DNA of 64,000 nucleotides, taken from positions 124,001 to 188,000 of the forward strand of contig NZ_BSYJ01000004.1 of assembly GCF_030270605.1 (NCBI RefSeq), given 5' to 3'. Below the pieces are notes generated by a model that worked only from the letters and a program-made list of their open reading frames with translations, was not told the DNA's origin and made no database searches. The position numbers were made by a program, and so were the translations under genes. The DNA comes from Biformimicrobium ophioploci. GTDB taxonomy: Bacteria; Pseudomonadota; Gammaproteobacteria; Pseudomonadales; Cellvibrionaceae. Position 1 is the stretch's first letter, and each line of letters starts with the position of its first letter. Of the stretch, positions 51,055 through 60,737 are shown one piece after another.

Positions 51055-53535
51055 ATGGAAAACAAACGCAAACTTGGTTTTAGCAAGACCGCCCTGGCAC
51101 AGGCGGTGGCCGCTGTATCGGCCGGTTACGTGCTGGCGATGCCTGCTGCTTTCGCACAGGAAGAAGAAATGATGATGGAAGAAATCATCGTTACGGCGAC
51201 CAGCCGCGAGGCAAGCATTCAGGATATTCCCTACAACATCTCCGCAGTGTCCGGCGATGATATCGAAGCAAAGAATATCGTCAATTCGAACGAGCTCCTC
51301 AGAAGTGTCGCAGGGGTTGCAATCCTTGACCGGGGATATCGCAACGGCGGCATGACCAATAATATGATCATCCGCGGTCTCAATGTCGACAACGGTGCGA
51401 ATGGTGATATCGGGCTATCTACCGTGTCTCCGGTGGCTACTTATGTCGATGCAACGCCGATTTTCGCGAATTTTGTACTGAAAGACGTTGAGCGGGTGGA
51501 AGTGCTGCGAGGCCCTCAGGGCACGCTCTACGGATCCGGGGCGATGGGCGGAACGGTACGCTACATCATGAACAAGCCGGACAGTAGCGAGTTCGACGCA
51601 AAGATTTCCACCAGCTTAAGCCAGACAGACGGCTCCGATGGGCAGAATTTCAGCGGCGACGTCATGCTCAATATGCCGCTAAGCGATAACGCTGCAGTGC
51701 GTGTTTCTGCAGGTAAAATCGATAATGCCGGTGTGGTTGATTACGTCAACCTGTACGAGCTGCAGGATGGCAAGCCTGTAGTGGCCGCCGATGACGGAAG
51801 CTGCAGGAGCGTACAGGACGGTAGCCTGAGTGCAGAGGAACTGGTCTTCAACGGTTCTTGCTACACCAGTAAGGACGATGCAGATACCGTTGAGATCGAG
51901 CATGCGCGCGCCGCGCTGAAGCTTGATCTTGGTGAAAATGTCAGTGTTCTGGCCAGCTACCAGATGCAGCGCGATGAAGTTGGCTCGCGCCGTAGCGTGA
52001 CTGAAGGTGCGGATTACCTTGGCAACGCCTATGGCGATTACGAAAACGGATCCACCATGCTGGAGGCCTCGGAGCGCGATGTCGATCTGATGTCTCTGGA
52101 AGTTGAAGCCGATCTGGGTTTTGCAACCCTGACCTCGACCACCTCGAGCTACGAGCACAGCGGAAATGGCTGGCGCGACAACACCAGCCTCTGGGTGACG
52201 GACCGCGGTGGCTTCGCCAACTGGTTTGACATCCTCTACCCGGGGACGCCACGCCCGGTTGCACATGTGAATGCCGGTTACGAGGAAGAGGCGTTTGTGC
52301 AGGAGCTGCGCCTTGTGTCTAACAGCGGTGACAGCAATATAGACTGGGTCGCTGGTGCTTATTACATGGATCAGGATCGCACCACAACCAACGTCAGTTA
52401 CCTGCTGGGTCTCGACGAATATGCCGCGGCCTGTCTGGAGGTCGGCGCCGCTTGCCCTGCCGATGGAGAGTGGTTCACGTTCTTCGACCTGCAGGAAACG
52501 GACTTCGATTATAACCGAAAGGAAACTTTCGAAGACCTGGCGGTTTATGGTGAGCTCACCTTCCATGTTAGCGAGGATGTCCACATCACCGGTGGTGTAC
52601 GCTGGTTCGACAATAAATTGACCAACAATACTGCTCTGGGCTTCCCGCTGATCGCTGGTGATTCCGTCGACTTTGAGGAATTTGCACCGCAGGAAGAAGA
52701 TGATATCCAGTACAAACTGAATGCTTCGTGGGACATCAGTGATTCCACTATGGCATACGCGACCTATTCTGAGGGCTTCCGTCGCGGTGGCTCCAACGCC
52801 GTACCCTGTTCGGGCTTCTTCTTTGAGCCCAACTGCGAAGTGGCTGGTGTTTACGGTAAAGATACTGCCCAGAACTATGAACTTGGTGTGAAGGGCAGTA
52901 GTGAGCGCATGCGCTATTCTGCGAACCTGTTTGTGGTCGACTGGAAAGATCCCCAGCTCAATACCGCGACCGCCTGGTGGGGCTTCTTTATGGCCCAGAA
53001 TGGTGCGTCCGCTCGCACCAATGGTCTTGAGGTCGAAGCAGAATTCGCCCTGACTGACAGCACGGAATTACATGCCGGTTATACCTACACCGAAGCCGAA
53101 TTGACCGATGATGTGATCAATGTCCAGGTTGGTGGTGTGATTGCGGAAGACGGAAGCCGTCTGCCGGGCATCCCCGAGAATGTACTGACCCTGAGTTTGA
53201 CGCATTCCCGGGATCTGGCGAACGGTATAGAAATGGTTGCCCGCTTGGGCAGTTTCTACCAGTCAGATACGATCAACTCGGTGGTTGATAACACCCTGCA
53301 GCAAAAGCACGATGGATTCAGCATCTGGAATGCCTCTGCAAACTTTGTTAAAGATAGCTGGGTGATATCTCTCTACGGTAAGAACCTAATGAATGAAGAA
53401 GGCGTTACCGGTGCGTATCCTTCAGCATATATGGGAACTGATACAGGCACCTTTGAGAATTACTATGGCAATAACGCTCGCCAGTATATCTCGACACCAA
53501 GAACCTTTGGATTGAGTGCCTCATACAATTTCTAA
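51055..53535 (+). CDS. TonB-dependent outer-membrane receptor
   Basis: An 826-residue receptor. It has an extended signal peptide (KTALAQAVAAVSAGYVLAMPAAFAQ), TonB box-like EEIIVTATSRE, plug motifs NMIIRGLNV and VERVEVLRGPQGTLYGSGA, then a barrel with TMAYATYSEGFRRGGSN and a C-terminal FGLSASYNF. It belongs to the broad FecA/CirA-like group often used for plant-derived or aromatic compounds in sphingomonads and marine gammaproteobacteria. The ATG at 51055 follows GGGAAG. Site III upstream links it to the MocR regulator, and it is followed by its own terminator. The substrate is unknown. Confidence 0.92.
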   Translation: MENKRKLGFSKTALAQAVAAVSAGYVLAMPAAFAQEEEMMMEEIIVTATSREASIQDIPYNISAVSGDDIEAKNIVNSNELLRSVAGVAILDRGYRNGGMTNNMIIRGLNVDNGANGDIGLSTVSPVATYVDATPIFANFVLKDVERVEVLRGPQGTLYGSGAMGGTVRYIMNKPDSSEFDAKISTSLSQTDGSDGQNFSGDVMLNMPLSDNAAVRVSAGKIDNAGVVDYVNLYELQDGKPVVAADDGSCRSVQDGSLSAEELVFNGSCYTSKDDADTVEIEHARAALKLDLGENVSVLASYQMQRDEVGSRRSVTEGADYLGNAYGDYENGSTMLEASERDVDLMSLEVEADLGFATLTSTTSSYEHSGNGWRDNTSLWVTDRGGFANWFDILYPGTPRPVAHVNAGYEEEAFVQELRLVSNSGDSNIDWVAGAYYMDQDRTTTNVSYLLGLDEYAAACLEVGAACPADGEWFTFFDLQETDFDYNRKETFEDLAVYGELTFHVSEDVHITGGVRWFDNKLTNNTALGFPLIAGDSVDFEEFAPQEEDDIQYKLNASWDISDSTMAYATYSEGFRRGGSNAVPCSGFFFEPNCEVAGVYGKDTAQNYELGVKGSSERMRYSANLFVVDWKDPQLNTATAWWGFFMAQNGASARTNGLEVEAEFALTDSTELHAGYTYTEAELTDDVINVQVGGVIAEDGSRLPGIPENVLTLSLTHSRDLANGIEMVARLGSFYQSDTINSVVDNTLQQKHDGFSIWNASANFVKDSWVISLYGKNLMNEEGVTGAYPSAYMGTDTGTFENYYGNNARQYISTPRTFGLSASYNF

Positions 53536-53557
53536 GGTGTCACTGAGCTACTTACTG

Positions 53558-53582
53558 AGCCGGGCTTAGCCCGGCTTTTTTA
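53558..53582 (+). terminator. Rho-independent terminator after the TonB receptor
   Basis: AGCCGGGC-TTA-GCCCGGCT is a perfect 8-bp stem followed by TTTTT. Confidence 0.93.
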
Positions 53583-53714
53583 TTGGATGGCTGCTTGTTC
53601 AGTTGTTTTTCCGGAATTATTGTGGGATTTCAATCTTTTTGGATTTGAAAACTTGAGCTTCTTTCAGCTAAATGGTATTTGTCGAGCTCTAAGGGCGTAG
53701 GGCCGGGGTAGGAT

Positions 53715-55319
53715 ATGCCAGAGTCTATGACTGCGGGTGCCGAGATAAACGATTCGTGTATCGAGCTTTTTCAGCGTGTAAAAGCCCTGTTGGCTTCCAG
53801 AAAGTTACCACAAGCCCTTGCTCTGTGCTTGCAGCTGACAGGAGCATTTCCCGGTTATGTCAATGGTTGGCTGATGCTGTGCCGGATTCATTTGCGCGCG
53901 GGTAACTCGGATTCGGCGGTTGAAGCTGCAAAGAGGGCGCTCGACCTGGATCCTGAACACGCGGGCTTAAAGATCCACTATTGTGAAACCCTGACCGCTC
54001 TGCAACGGCTATCCGAGGCGCGCGCCTGGGTAGCTCCGTTGCTGGATAAAAGCTTTGCTGACCCCTATCTGCACGATCGGCTGGGCCGCCAATTGGCTAT
54101 CCTGGATATGCACCGGCAAGCGCTGGCGCAGTACAAGAAGGCCATTTCCCTGAATGGTCGTGAGCCCGGTTTTTTCTATAACCTGGCAACGGCCCAGCGC
54201 TTTCTGGGTGAGATCGAAAGTGCAGAAGCGTCGCTTGACTGTGCACTCGAAGTAAATCCGCTGGATTCTGAGGCGCAGGCGATGCGTTCAAGCCTGCGCA
54301 AGCAGAGTGCGCAGGATAACCATGTGGCGGAGCTGAAATCGCTCCTGGCTAATCCGAAACTGGCCCCCCAGGGCGTGACCCAGATCTGCTATGGCCTGGC
54401 GAAAGAACTGGAAGACCTGGGCGAGTACCAGGCCGCATTCTCCTACCTGAAGCAGGGCGCGGATAACCGTCGCCAGCATATGCGCTATGACGTCCGCAAT
54501 GACCTGCAGACCATGGGGCAGATTGCGAGCATCTTCAGTAAAGCGACAAATCCTGCTCATGGATGCCAGAGCGCAGAGCCGGTTTTCATCCTGGGGATGC
54601 CGCGAACGGGTACTACCCTTGCCGAGCGTATATTGGCCAGCCATTCTCGCGTAACTGCCGCTGGCGAATTAAGCAATTTTGGCGCTGAGATGACACGCCT
54701 TGTGCATGAGACATCAGGCGGCCGGGTCAAGACGAAAGCTGCACTGATAGAGGCATCTGCGCAGCTCAATTTTAAAAAGCTGGGCGAAGCCTACATTGAA
54801 AGTACTCGCCCGGTTAGCGGCCAAACTGCGCACTTCATCGACAAGCTGCCATTCAACTATCTGTACATAGGCTTGATCCGTGCAGCGCTGCCGAATGCAA
54901 AGATTATTAATCTGGTCCGCAACCCGATGGATACCTGTTTTTCGGTGTACAAGCAGCTGTTTCGTGATGCGTATCCGTTCTCCTACAACCTGGATGAGCT
55001 TGCGGAGTATTACATTAGTTATCGGCGGCTGATGAAGCACTGGCGCCAAGTATTTCCCGCTGCCATTTATGAACTGCATTACGAAAAACTGACGGAAAAC
55101 CCCAGCGGAGAAACCGAGCGGTTACTTGACTATATGGGGCTGGAGTGGGAAGAACAGTGTCTGGAGTTCTATAAAAACGAGGAGGCTTCTACGACTGCGA
55201 GCGCTTCACAAGTGCGCAAGCCGGTATATTCATCTTCTGTGGGGAAATGGAAGCACTATGAGACCCAGCTGGCGCCGCTTGCAGAGAGACTGCAAGCGGC
55301 TGGGATAGCGATAGACTGA
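53715..55319 (+). CDS. TPR-sulfotransferase family protein
   Basis: A 534-residue protein without a signal peptide. Residues ~20-210 form tetratricopeptide repeats (ALALCLQLTGAFPGYVNGWLMLCRIHLRAGNSDSAVEAAKRALDLDP and similar, read as several units). Residues ~285-530 are a sulfotransferase fold with the PAPS phosphate loop ILGMPRTGTTLAERIL at ~293, the 3'-phosphate region NLVRNPMDTCFSVYKQ and a C-terminal VGKWKHYETQL. Such fusions are common next to TonB receptors in marine bacteria; their acceptors are not known. It starts 180 bases after the receptor, beyond the terminator, and GGTAGGAT precedes the ATG. Confidence 0.88.
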   Translation: MPESMTAGAEINDSCIELFQRVKALLASRKLPQALALCLQLTGAFPGYVNGWLMLCRIHLRAGNSDSAVEAAKRALDLDPEHAGLKIHYCETLTALQRLSEARAWVAPLLDKSFADPYLHDRLGRQLAILDMHRQALAQYKKAISLNGREPGFFYNLATAQRFLGEIESAEASLDCALEVNPLDSEAQAMRSSLRKQSAQDNHVAELKSLLANPKLAPQGVTQICYGLAKELEDLGEYQAAFSYLKQGADNRRQHMRYDVRNDLQTMGQIASIFSKATNPAHGCQSAEPVFILGMPRTGTTLAERILASHSRVTAAGELSNFGAEMTRLVHETSGGRVKTKAALIEASAQLNFKKLGEAYIESTRPVSGQTAHFIDKLPFNYLYIGLIRAALPNAKIINLVRNPMDTCFSVYKQLFRDAYPFSYNLDELAEYYISYRRLMKHWRQVFPAAIYELHYEKLTENPSGETERLLDYMGLEWEEQCLEFYKNEEASTTASASQVRKPVYSSSVGKWKHYETQLAPLAERLQAAGIAID

Positions 55320-55344
55320 GGGCTCGCCAATACTTTTGCTATCG

Positions 55345-55466
55345 TTGAAGCGCCGTGAGCGATAGCTAGGCAAGGCAAGTTCCGGCGAGAAAGCGGAGTT
55401 TACTAATGGTAAATGAGCATTTCGAGCAGGAACTAAACGATGCATAGCTGAGCGCAATAGCTTCAA
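55345..55466 (+). repeat. Dispersed structured element, copy B (122 bp)
   Basis: It begins TTGAAGC and ends GCTTCAA (perfect 7-bp terminal inverted repeat). Inner stems AGTTCC/GGAACT, AGCTA/TAGCT and GTTTAC/GTAAAT correspond to different but still paired sequences in copy A at 39844-39967. The right end overlaps the TGA stop codon of the minus-strand aminopeptidase gene. Confidence 0.8.
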
Positions 55467-58177
55467 CCCCCGATCGCGCGGGCCAGGGACTCCCCCTGTT
55501 CTTTCTGCGCCATACACAACTGGATGCGCTCTTCTGCCTGCGACAGTGCGCGCTCGTGGCCCGGAGCCAGTTTCCCATACTCACCAAACAGGTCCTGTAA
55601 TTCCTTCAGCTTGTCCTTGTCACAGAAACTCAGGGCAAAGTTCGGCATCCTGCGGCGCCACTGGCCCGGCACCTTCTTTGAGATGGCTTCAAAGTTGTCC
55701 TGCACCCAGGCCCAGTGCCGGTCCCGCAGCGCCGGTTCTTCGAGCGCATGCTGGATCAGCCCGAATGCCTCGCGTGAGCCCAGCTCCTCGCCCAGTATCA
55801 GTGCCTGCAACTGTTTGAGCTGCTCCGGGTTGCGCACAGTACCCAGTGCGTTGGCGCTGGCATTTTCGAACAGCGGGTTGTCCATCTCCTTGCGCACCTT
55901 GAGCAGGTGGCCCAGGAAACCGGCATCCAGGTCCTGCAGCGCAACGGTCAGGGCCGGCTGGTACAGGTCGGATGGCAGTGCGGACTCATCTTTTGTCACG
56001 CCGTAGCCGGTAAAGGCACGGGCCTTTTCTGCGAGCAGCTTGCGTGCACTCTCGCTGCCAGCGGTTTTTGCCATAAAGGCCAGCAACTGGCTGTACAGCA
56101 ATTTGTCTTCCGCGTCGGCGCTGCCGGCGAGCTGGGTGAGGCGCTGCCCGTACAGCCTGTCTGCCATGCTTGCCAGGCGTGCGGCAGCATCCTCATCGAA
56201 GTAGCGGGTCTTCAGCCTGGCGAGCCGGTTCAGCGGCTGCATCAGCACGTTGCGATTGCGGGATTGCGCGGAGACCTCGACCACCTTGAGCAGAGTGGCG
56301 GGTTTGAGCTTGCCGGCCTCGAAAGCGGCGAAGGCGCTGTCGATTACCGCCAGCGCTTCGGTGTGGCTGAGCTTGTCAAAGCCTGCCAGCAGCGCGTCCC
56401 ACTGGCGCGGCGGCAGGGTCCAGCGGTAATAGCCGCTGCCGCTGGCGTTGGGCAGGATCCACTGCGGGCAGTTGCCGGCCTGCAGGGGGATTTCGGACTG
56501 AGCCTCGGTCAGCAGGTGCCGGGCCTCCTTGCCATCGGCAAGGCGCACCACAACGGGGATATTCCAGCGCTGGCCCTTGTCGGCAATTGGCGAGCCCAGT
56601 GGGCGATAGCGAGACTGCTTCATGCGTACACTGGCCTTGCCGGGTTCGCAGCGCAGTTCCATCTCCAGCAATGGCACGCCTTTCTGCTCGACAAAGCTGC
56701 GGAAGGTTTCGGTCAGTTCCGGGGTGCCGGTTTCCTTTGCGATAATTTCATAAAATTCCGGTGAGTCAGCGATGCCATCCGCAAAGCGCGCGATATAACG
56801 GCCCAGTGCCGGGCGGAAGATATCCGGGCCGAAGAACTGGTCCACCATATGAATCACGCCAAGACTCTTGCGGTAGGTGATCGCATCATAGGCGTTGCGG
56901 ATGTCGTGGTTCTCCGTAATCGGTTCACGGATAGCGCGGGTGGAAGCCAGCGAGTCGAGCACCATGCCGGACAATGCACTCACTGCCGCATTCACATCGT
57001 GACCGCCCTCTGGCTCCATAATGGTCAGCGCCAGTGGTGTACCCCAGGTGGCAAAGCCTTCCTTTAACCACAGGTCGTCCCACCAGGGCGGAGTCACCAG
57101 GTTACCAAACCACATGTGCGCCAGCTCATGCGCGTGGATACCCACCAGTGACAGGCGTGCGCCTGGCGCCGGGTTGTCGCCCACCAGGATCCGCTGTTCC
57201 CGGTAGGTGATTGCGGCGGACAGCTCCGTGGCGCCGCTTGGCCACTGCGGCGCGGCGATGATATCCAGCTTCTTGAACGGGTAGGGGCGCTTCAGCTCCT
57301 GCTCGAAAACCTCCAGCATGCGCGGGGTAATGTCGAGGATGTAGTTCATGTCGCCGCCACGGCCCTTGCGCGCAAAACCGCGCAGCGGAATTTCGAAGTC
57401 GCGAAATTCGTTGGCAGGGATGGCCGGGCGTTCCACTACATCAAACGGTCCAACCGAGAGTGACAGCAGGTAGGTGGACATGGGGCGGGTGCGCGCGAAG
57501 GTCACTTTTTCCATGCCGTTGCCCGCATCCACACGCTCGAGCTCGGCGCCGTTGGAAATGGCGGCGTAGCCCGCGGGCACAGTGAGGGCGATATCGAATG
57601 TGGCCTTCATCCCCGGCTCGTCGAATCCCGGCAGGTATTTACGTGCCTGGATCGATTCGGATTTTGCCAGGGCGTAGGCTTCGCCCTGCTCTTCCACCTT
57701 GAACAGGCCCGCCAGATTGCGATCGAAGTCTGCCTCGTAATCGATGCGCAGGGTGACCATGCCGGCCGGCAGTTCTTCCGCGAAGCGAATGGCGGCGACG
57801 CCGCTGTCCAGGACCTCCTCATAGGTGCCCTGCATGTCATCATCGTCGGCCATCAGTGCCACCACGTTGGACACGCGCAGGTCCTTGCCGTGCAGCCAGA
57901 TGGTGTCGGACTCTTCCGCCAGCTCGACGTCAATCGCTGCGCGGCCACCGAAGCTGTCCCGGCGCGGGTCCAGGGTGAGGTCCAGACGGTAGGCGACAGG
58001 GCGGGCTGCGCCACTCAGGCGCCCGGAGGGTGCTCCGATCGCATTTTCCGGTGTGGCAGCTTCCTGCTCTACGGTATGGGTCTTGGCATCAAGGGAATCA
58101 GGCGCCTGCTTGCGCTCACAGGCGGCCAGGGAAATCAGGGACAGTGCCAGCAACAGGTGGAATACGATGTTCTTCAT
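55463..58177 (-). CDS. M1-family aminopeptidase lipoprotein
   Basis: A 904-residue exported peptidase. The lipobox is LISLAAC (Cys20). The M1 zinc motif is HAHELAHMWFGN with the downstream Glu in LWLKEGFATW (HExxH-x18-E), near residues 348-371. The exopeptidase motif, normally GAMEN, reads GATEL, so Glu is kept but Met and Asn are lost. ITYRE follows in the expected place. The C-terminal ~350 residues are an ERAP1-like helical domain (QWDALLAGFDKLSHTEALAVIDSAFA). It likely trims peptides in the periplasm. Its stop codon lies inside the repeat element at 55345-55466. It is preceded by the CoA-transferase gene with a 104-base gap. Confidence 0.9.
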   Translation of the reverse strand: MKNIVFHLLLALSLISLAACERKQAPDSLDAKTHTVEQEAATPENAIGAPSGRLSGAARPVAYRLDLTLDPRRDSFGGRAAIDVELAEESDTIWLHGKDLRVSNVVALMADDDDMQGTYEEVLDSGVAAIRFAEELPAGMVTLRIDYEADFDRNLAGLFKVEEQGEAYALAKSESIQARKYLPGFDEPGMKATFDIALTVPAGYAAISNGAELERVDAGNGMEKVTFARTRPMSTYLLSLSVGPFDVVERPAIPANEFRDFEIPLRGFARKGRGGDMNYILDITPRMLEVFEQELKRPYPFKKLDIIAAPQWPSGATELSAAITYREQRILVGDNPAPGARLSLVGIHAHELAHMWFGNLVTPPWWDDLWLKEGFATWGTPLALTIMEPEGGHDVNAAVSALSGMVLDSLASTRAIREPITENHDIRNAYDAITYRKSLGVIHMVDQFFGPDIFRPALGRYIARFADGIADSPEFYEIIAKETGTPELTETFRSFVEQKGVPLLEMELRCEPGKASVRMKQSRYRPLGSPIADKGQRWNIPVVVRLADGKEARHLLTEAQSEIPLQAGNCPQWILPNASGSGYYRWTLPPRQWDALLAGFDKLSHTEALAVIDSAFAAFEAGKLKPATLLKVVEVSAQSRNRNVLMQPLNRLARLKTRYFDEDAAARLASMADRLYGQRLTQLAGSADAEDKLLYSQLLAFMAKTAGSESARKLLAEKARAFTGYGVTKDESALPSDLYQPALTVALQDLDAGFLGHLLKVRKEMDNPLFENASANALGTVRNPEQLKQLQALILGEELGSREAFGLIQHALEEPALRDRHWAWVQDNFEAISKKVPGQWRRRMPNFALSFCDKDKLKELQDLFGEYGKLAPGHERALSQAEERIQLCMAQKEQGESLARAIGG

Positions 58178-58281
58178 GGGATACGCCGTTGTGGAAATCT
58201 CGACGCATTTTACCGCCCCGGGGGTAGGGGTACAGGCTGCCCGGCGGCGTATACCGCCATTTCACCGAAAGCGAGCGACTG

Positions 58282-59517
58282 TCAGCTGATTGCCGCAGCT
58301 TCCGCTACCGCACCGCTGGCGAGAAAATACGCAATTTCCTCTTCACTGTAGCCCAGCCCGGTCAGGATCTGGATGCTGTCGCGGCCGGGCAGGCCGCCGC
58401 CGCGGGTGGTGTGCCCGGCGTCCGGGGGGCGGGAGGCGTGGGCACGCGCGCCATCGATCAGGATCGGGTTGCTGATCTGGGGTATGTGGCTGCCGTCATC
58501 CAGTGTTGCCCTGGCCAGCATGCCGCGTTCGCGCATCAACTGGCTGTCAGCGGCTTCGCTGAAGGTCTTTACCGGCTCCACACAGGCGTCCACGGCATCG
58601 AAAATATCAGTCCAGTAGGCCAGCGGCTGCGCGCCAATGACAGTGGCAATATCGGCCTTGAGCTGGCGCAATGCCTCCGGTACCAGCTCTGCTGTGCGTG
58701 CATTCCATTCGGGCTGGCCGATAGCGGCAAAAAAGCGCTGCGCAAACTGGGGTTCTAGGCAGCCAACCGCCAGGTGACGACCATCGGCAGTGCGGTAATA
58801 GTCATAGTGCGTACCACCATTGAGCAGCTCTGTGCCCGCGTGCGGTTCCGGCCCGCCGCCGAGTGCACTGGCGCCACAGATGGTATTCAGGGCAAACGCG
58901 CAGTCGGTCATGCTGATATCGATGTGCGCACCCCTGCCGCTGCTATGGCGTGCGTTGGCTGCCGCCAGCACGCCCATGACTGCGTGATGGGCGCCGCCGG
59001 CAATGTCGGCAATCTGCAGGCCACTGAGTACGGGGCCGGTATCCGCCCGCCCCGAATAACTCGCCAGCCCGGAGGCGGCCAGGTAATTGATGTCGTGACC
59101 GGCATCGGCCTGTTTGGGCCCGCTCTGGCCATAGCCGGAAATGGAGCAGTAGATCAGCCGTGGGTTGAACGCGCTCAGGGTTTTGTAACCAAGACCTAAC
59201 TTGTCCATCACGCCGGGGCGGAACTGCTCCACCAGGATGTCGTACTCGCCGAGCAAGCGTTCGATGATGCCGATTGATTCCGGTTGCTTGAGGTCAAGTG
59301 CGAGTGATGCCTTGCCGCGATTGATGCTGGCATGTGCGGCGGAAACGGCCCCGCTACCGCCCACCATGGGCGGAATAAAGCGCAACAGATCCGGGCGGTG
59401 CGGTGCCTCGATACGCAGTACCGTTGCTCCCAGGTCTGCCAGCATCATGGTGGCATAGGGCCCCGGCAACAGCGTGGAAAAGTCCAGAACCTTGAGGCCC
59501 TCTAGCGGTTTGGTCAT
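58282..59517 (-). CDS. Class III (CaiB/BaiF family) CoA-transferase or alpha-methylacyl-CoA racemase
   Basis: A 411-residue protein with family landmarks LEGLKVLDFSTLLPGPYATMMLADLGA, HRPDLLRF, LDLKQPE, NPRLIYCSISGYGQSGP and the catalytic Asp in LQIADIAGG. It could be a CoA-transferase or an alpha-methylacyl-CoA racemase; DINYLAASGL and the GGTHYDYYRTADGRHLAVGC segment favour the racemase-like branch. A racemase would prepare branched-chain acyl-CoA for beta-oxidation, which fits the operon. It is the last gene of the thiolase-FadJ-dehydrogenase set, 20 bases after the acyl-CoA dehydrogenase. Confidence 0.88.
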   Translation of the reverse strand: MTKPLEGLKVLDFSTLLPGPYATMMLADLGATVLRIEAPHRPDLLRFIPPMVGGSGAVSAAHASINRGKASLALDLKQPESIGIIERLLGEYDILVEQFRPGVMDKLGLGYKTLSAFNPRLIYCSISGYGQSGPKQADAGHDINYLAASGLASYSGRADTGPVLSGLQIADIAGGAHHAVMGVLAAANARHSSGRGAHIDISMTDCAFALNTICGASALGGGPEPHAGTELLNGGTHYDYYRTADGRHLAVGCLEPQFAQRFFAAIGQPEWNARTAELVPEALRQLKADIATVIGAQPLAYWTDIFDAVDACVEPVKTFSEAADSQLMRERGMLARATLDDGSHIPQISNPILIDGARAHASRPPDAGHTTRGGGLPGRDSIQILTGLGYSEEEIAYFLASGAVAEAAAIS

Positions 59518-59537
59518 GGCAGGTCCGGCTCCGTCGA

Positions 59538-60683
59538 TCAGTCGCGCAGCAGTTCACGCCCGATGATCAGCTTCATGATTTCATTGGTGCCGGCATAGAT
59601 TCGCTGCACCCTTGAATCCGCCCATGCGCGAGCGATCGGGTACTCCCACATGTAGCCATAGCCACCGTGCAACTGCACGCACTCATCCATGACCTTGCAT
59701 TGCAGGTCCGTCGAGAGCAGCTTGGTCTTTGCGGCCGTCGCCACATCCAGGGCTTTTTCATAGTGCAGCTCCAGGCAGCGATCGATAAACACCCGCATTG
59801 CCGTGACTTCCGCAGAAAGCTCGGCCAGCTTGAACTGGGTGTTCTGGAAACTGGCAACGCTGCGCCCGAAGGCCTTGCGTTCCTTGGTATATTCGACAGT
59901 CATTTCCAGTGCAGCCTCGGCGGCGGCCACGGCAGTGAGCGCGACACTGAGGCGCTCTTGCGGCAGCTCCTGCATCAGGTAGATAAAGCCCTGGCCCTCC
60001 TGCCCCAGCAGGTTTTCAGCCGGGACGCGGACATTGTCGAAAAACAGCTCCGACGTATCCTGGGATTTCATGCCCACCTTTTCCAGGTTGCGGCCCTTGG
60101 AAAAGCCTTCGAGGCCCGCCTCCACCAGTAGCAGGCTAACGCCGGAGGCACCCTCACTCGGGTCGGTCTTGGCGACCACGATGACCAGGTCCGCATGCTG
60201 GCCATTGGTGATAAACGTCTTGGAGCCGTTGAGGACATAGTGTTCCCCGTCACGGATGGCGGTGGTGCGTACACCCTGCAGGTCCGAGCCGGCGCCTGGC
60301 TCGGACATGGCGATGGCTGTGACAATCTCACCGCTGATGCATGGCGGGATATATTTCTGCTTCAGGTCTTCGCTGCCATAGTTGACGATATAGGGTACCG
60401 CGATATCCGAGTGCAGGCCCCAGCCAATCCCCGAAAGCCCCGCGCGGGAAATTTCCTCGGCAATAATGGCGTTGTAGCCAAAATCCAGGGCGAGGCCTCC
60501 GTAGGCCTCCGGTGCCTGCGGGCACAGGAAGCCCATTTCGCCGGCCTTGTTCCACAGTTTGCGGTCCACCTGGCCATCCTTTTCCCACTGCGAGTGAAAC
60601 GGCGCAGCTTCGACCTCCAGGAATTTCCGCACACTGTCGCGAAACATTTCGTGCTCTGAATTGAATACGGTTCTCGGGATCAT
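59538..60683 (-). CDS. Acyl-CoA dehydrogenase
   Basis: A 381-residue FAD enzyme introducing the alpha-beta double bond in acyl-CoA. Features: FLEVEAAPFHSQWEKDG, AMSEPGAGSDLQGVRTTA (FAD/substrate binding), SKTFITNGQHADL, ERKAFGRSVASFQNTQFKLAEL, CVQLHGGYGYMWEYPIAR and RIYAGTNEIMKLIIGREL. The position holding catalytic Glu in short/medium-chain enzymes (YEGT) is Ala here (YAGT), as in long-chain and isovaleryl-type enzymes, where the base lies in helix G. This suggests long-chain or branched substrates. It is 54 bases after the FadJ-type gene in the operon. Confidence 0.93.
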   Translation of the reverse strand: MIPRTVFNSEHEMFRDSVRKFLEVEAAPFHSQWEKDGQVDRKLWNKAGEMGFLCPQAPEAYGGLALDFGYNAIIAEEISRAGLSGIGWGLHSDIAVPYIVNYGSEDLKQKYIPPCISGEIVTAIAMSEPGAGSDLQGVRTTAIRDGEHYVLNGSKTFITNGQHADLVIVVAKTDPSEGASGVSLLLVEAGLEGFSKGRNLEKVGMKSQDTSELFFDNVRVPAENLLGQEGQGFIYLMQELPQERLSVALTAVAAAEAALEMTVEYTKERKAFGRSVASFQNTQFKLAELSAEVTAMRVFIDRCLELHYEKALDVATAAKTKLLSTDLQCKVMDECVQLHGGYGYMWEYPIARAWADSRVQRIYAGTNEIMKLIIGRELLRD

Positions 60684-60737
60684 CGCGCACTCCTTGCCTG
60701 ATATTGTTGTATTGCTGCGGGTTCGCTCTGCAAATGG

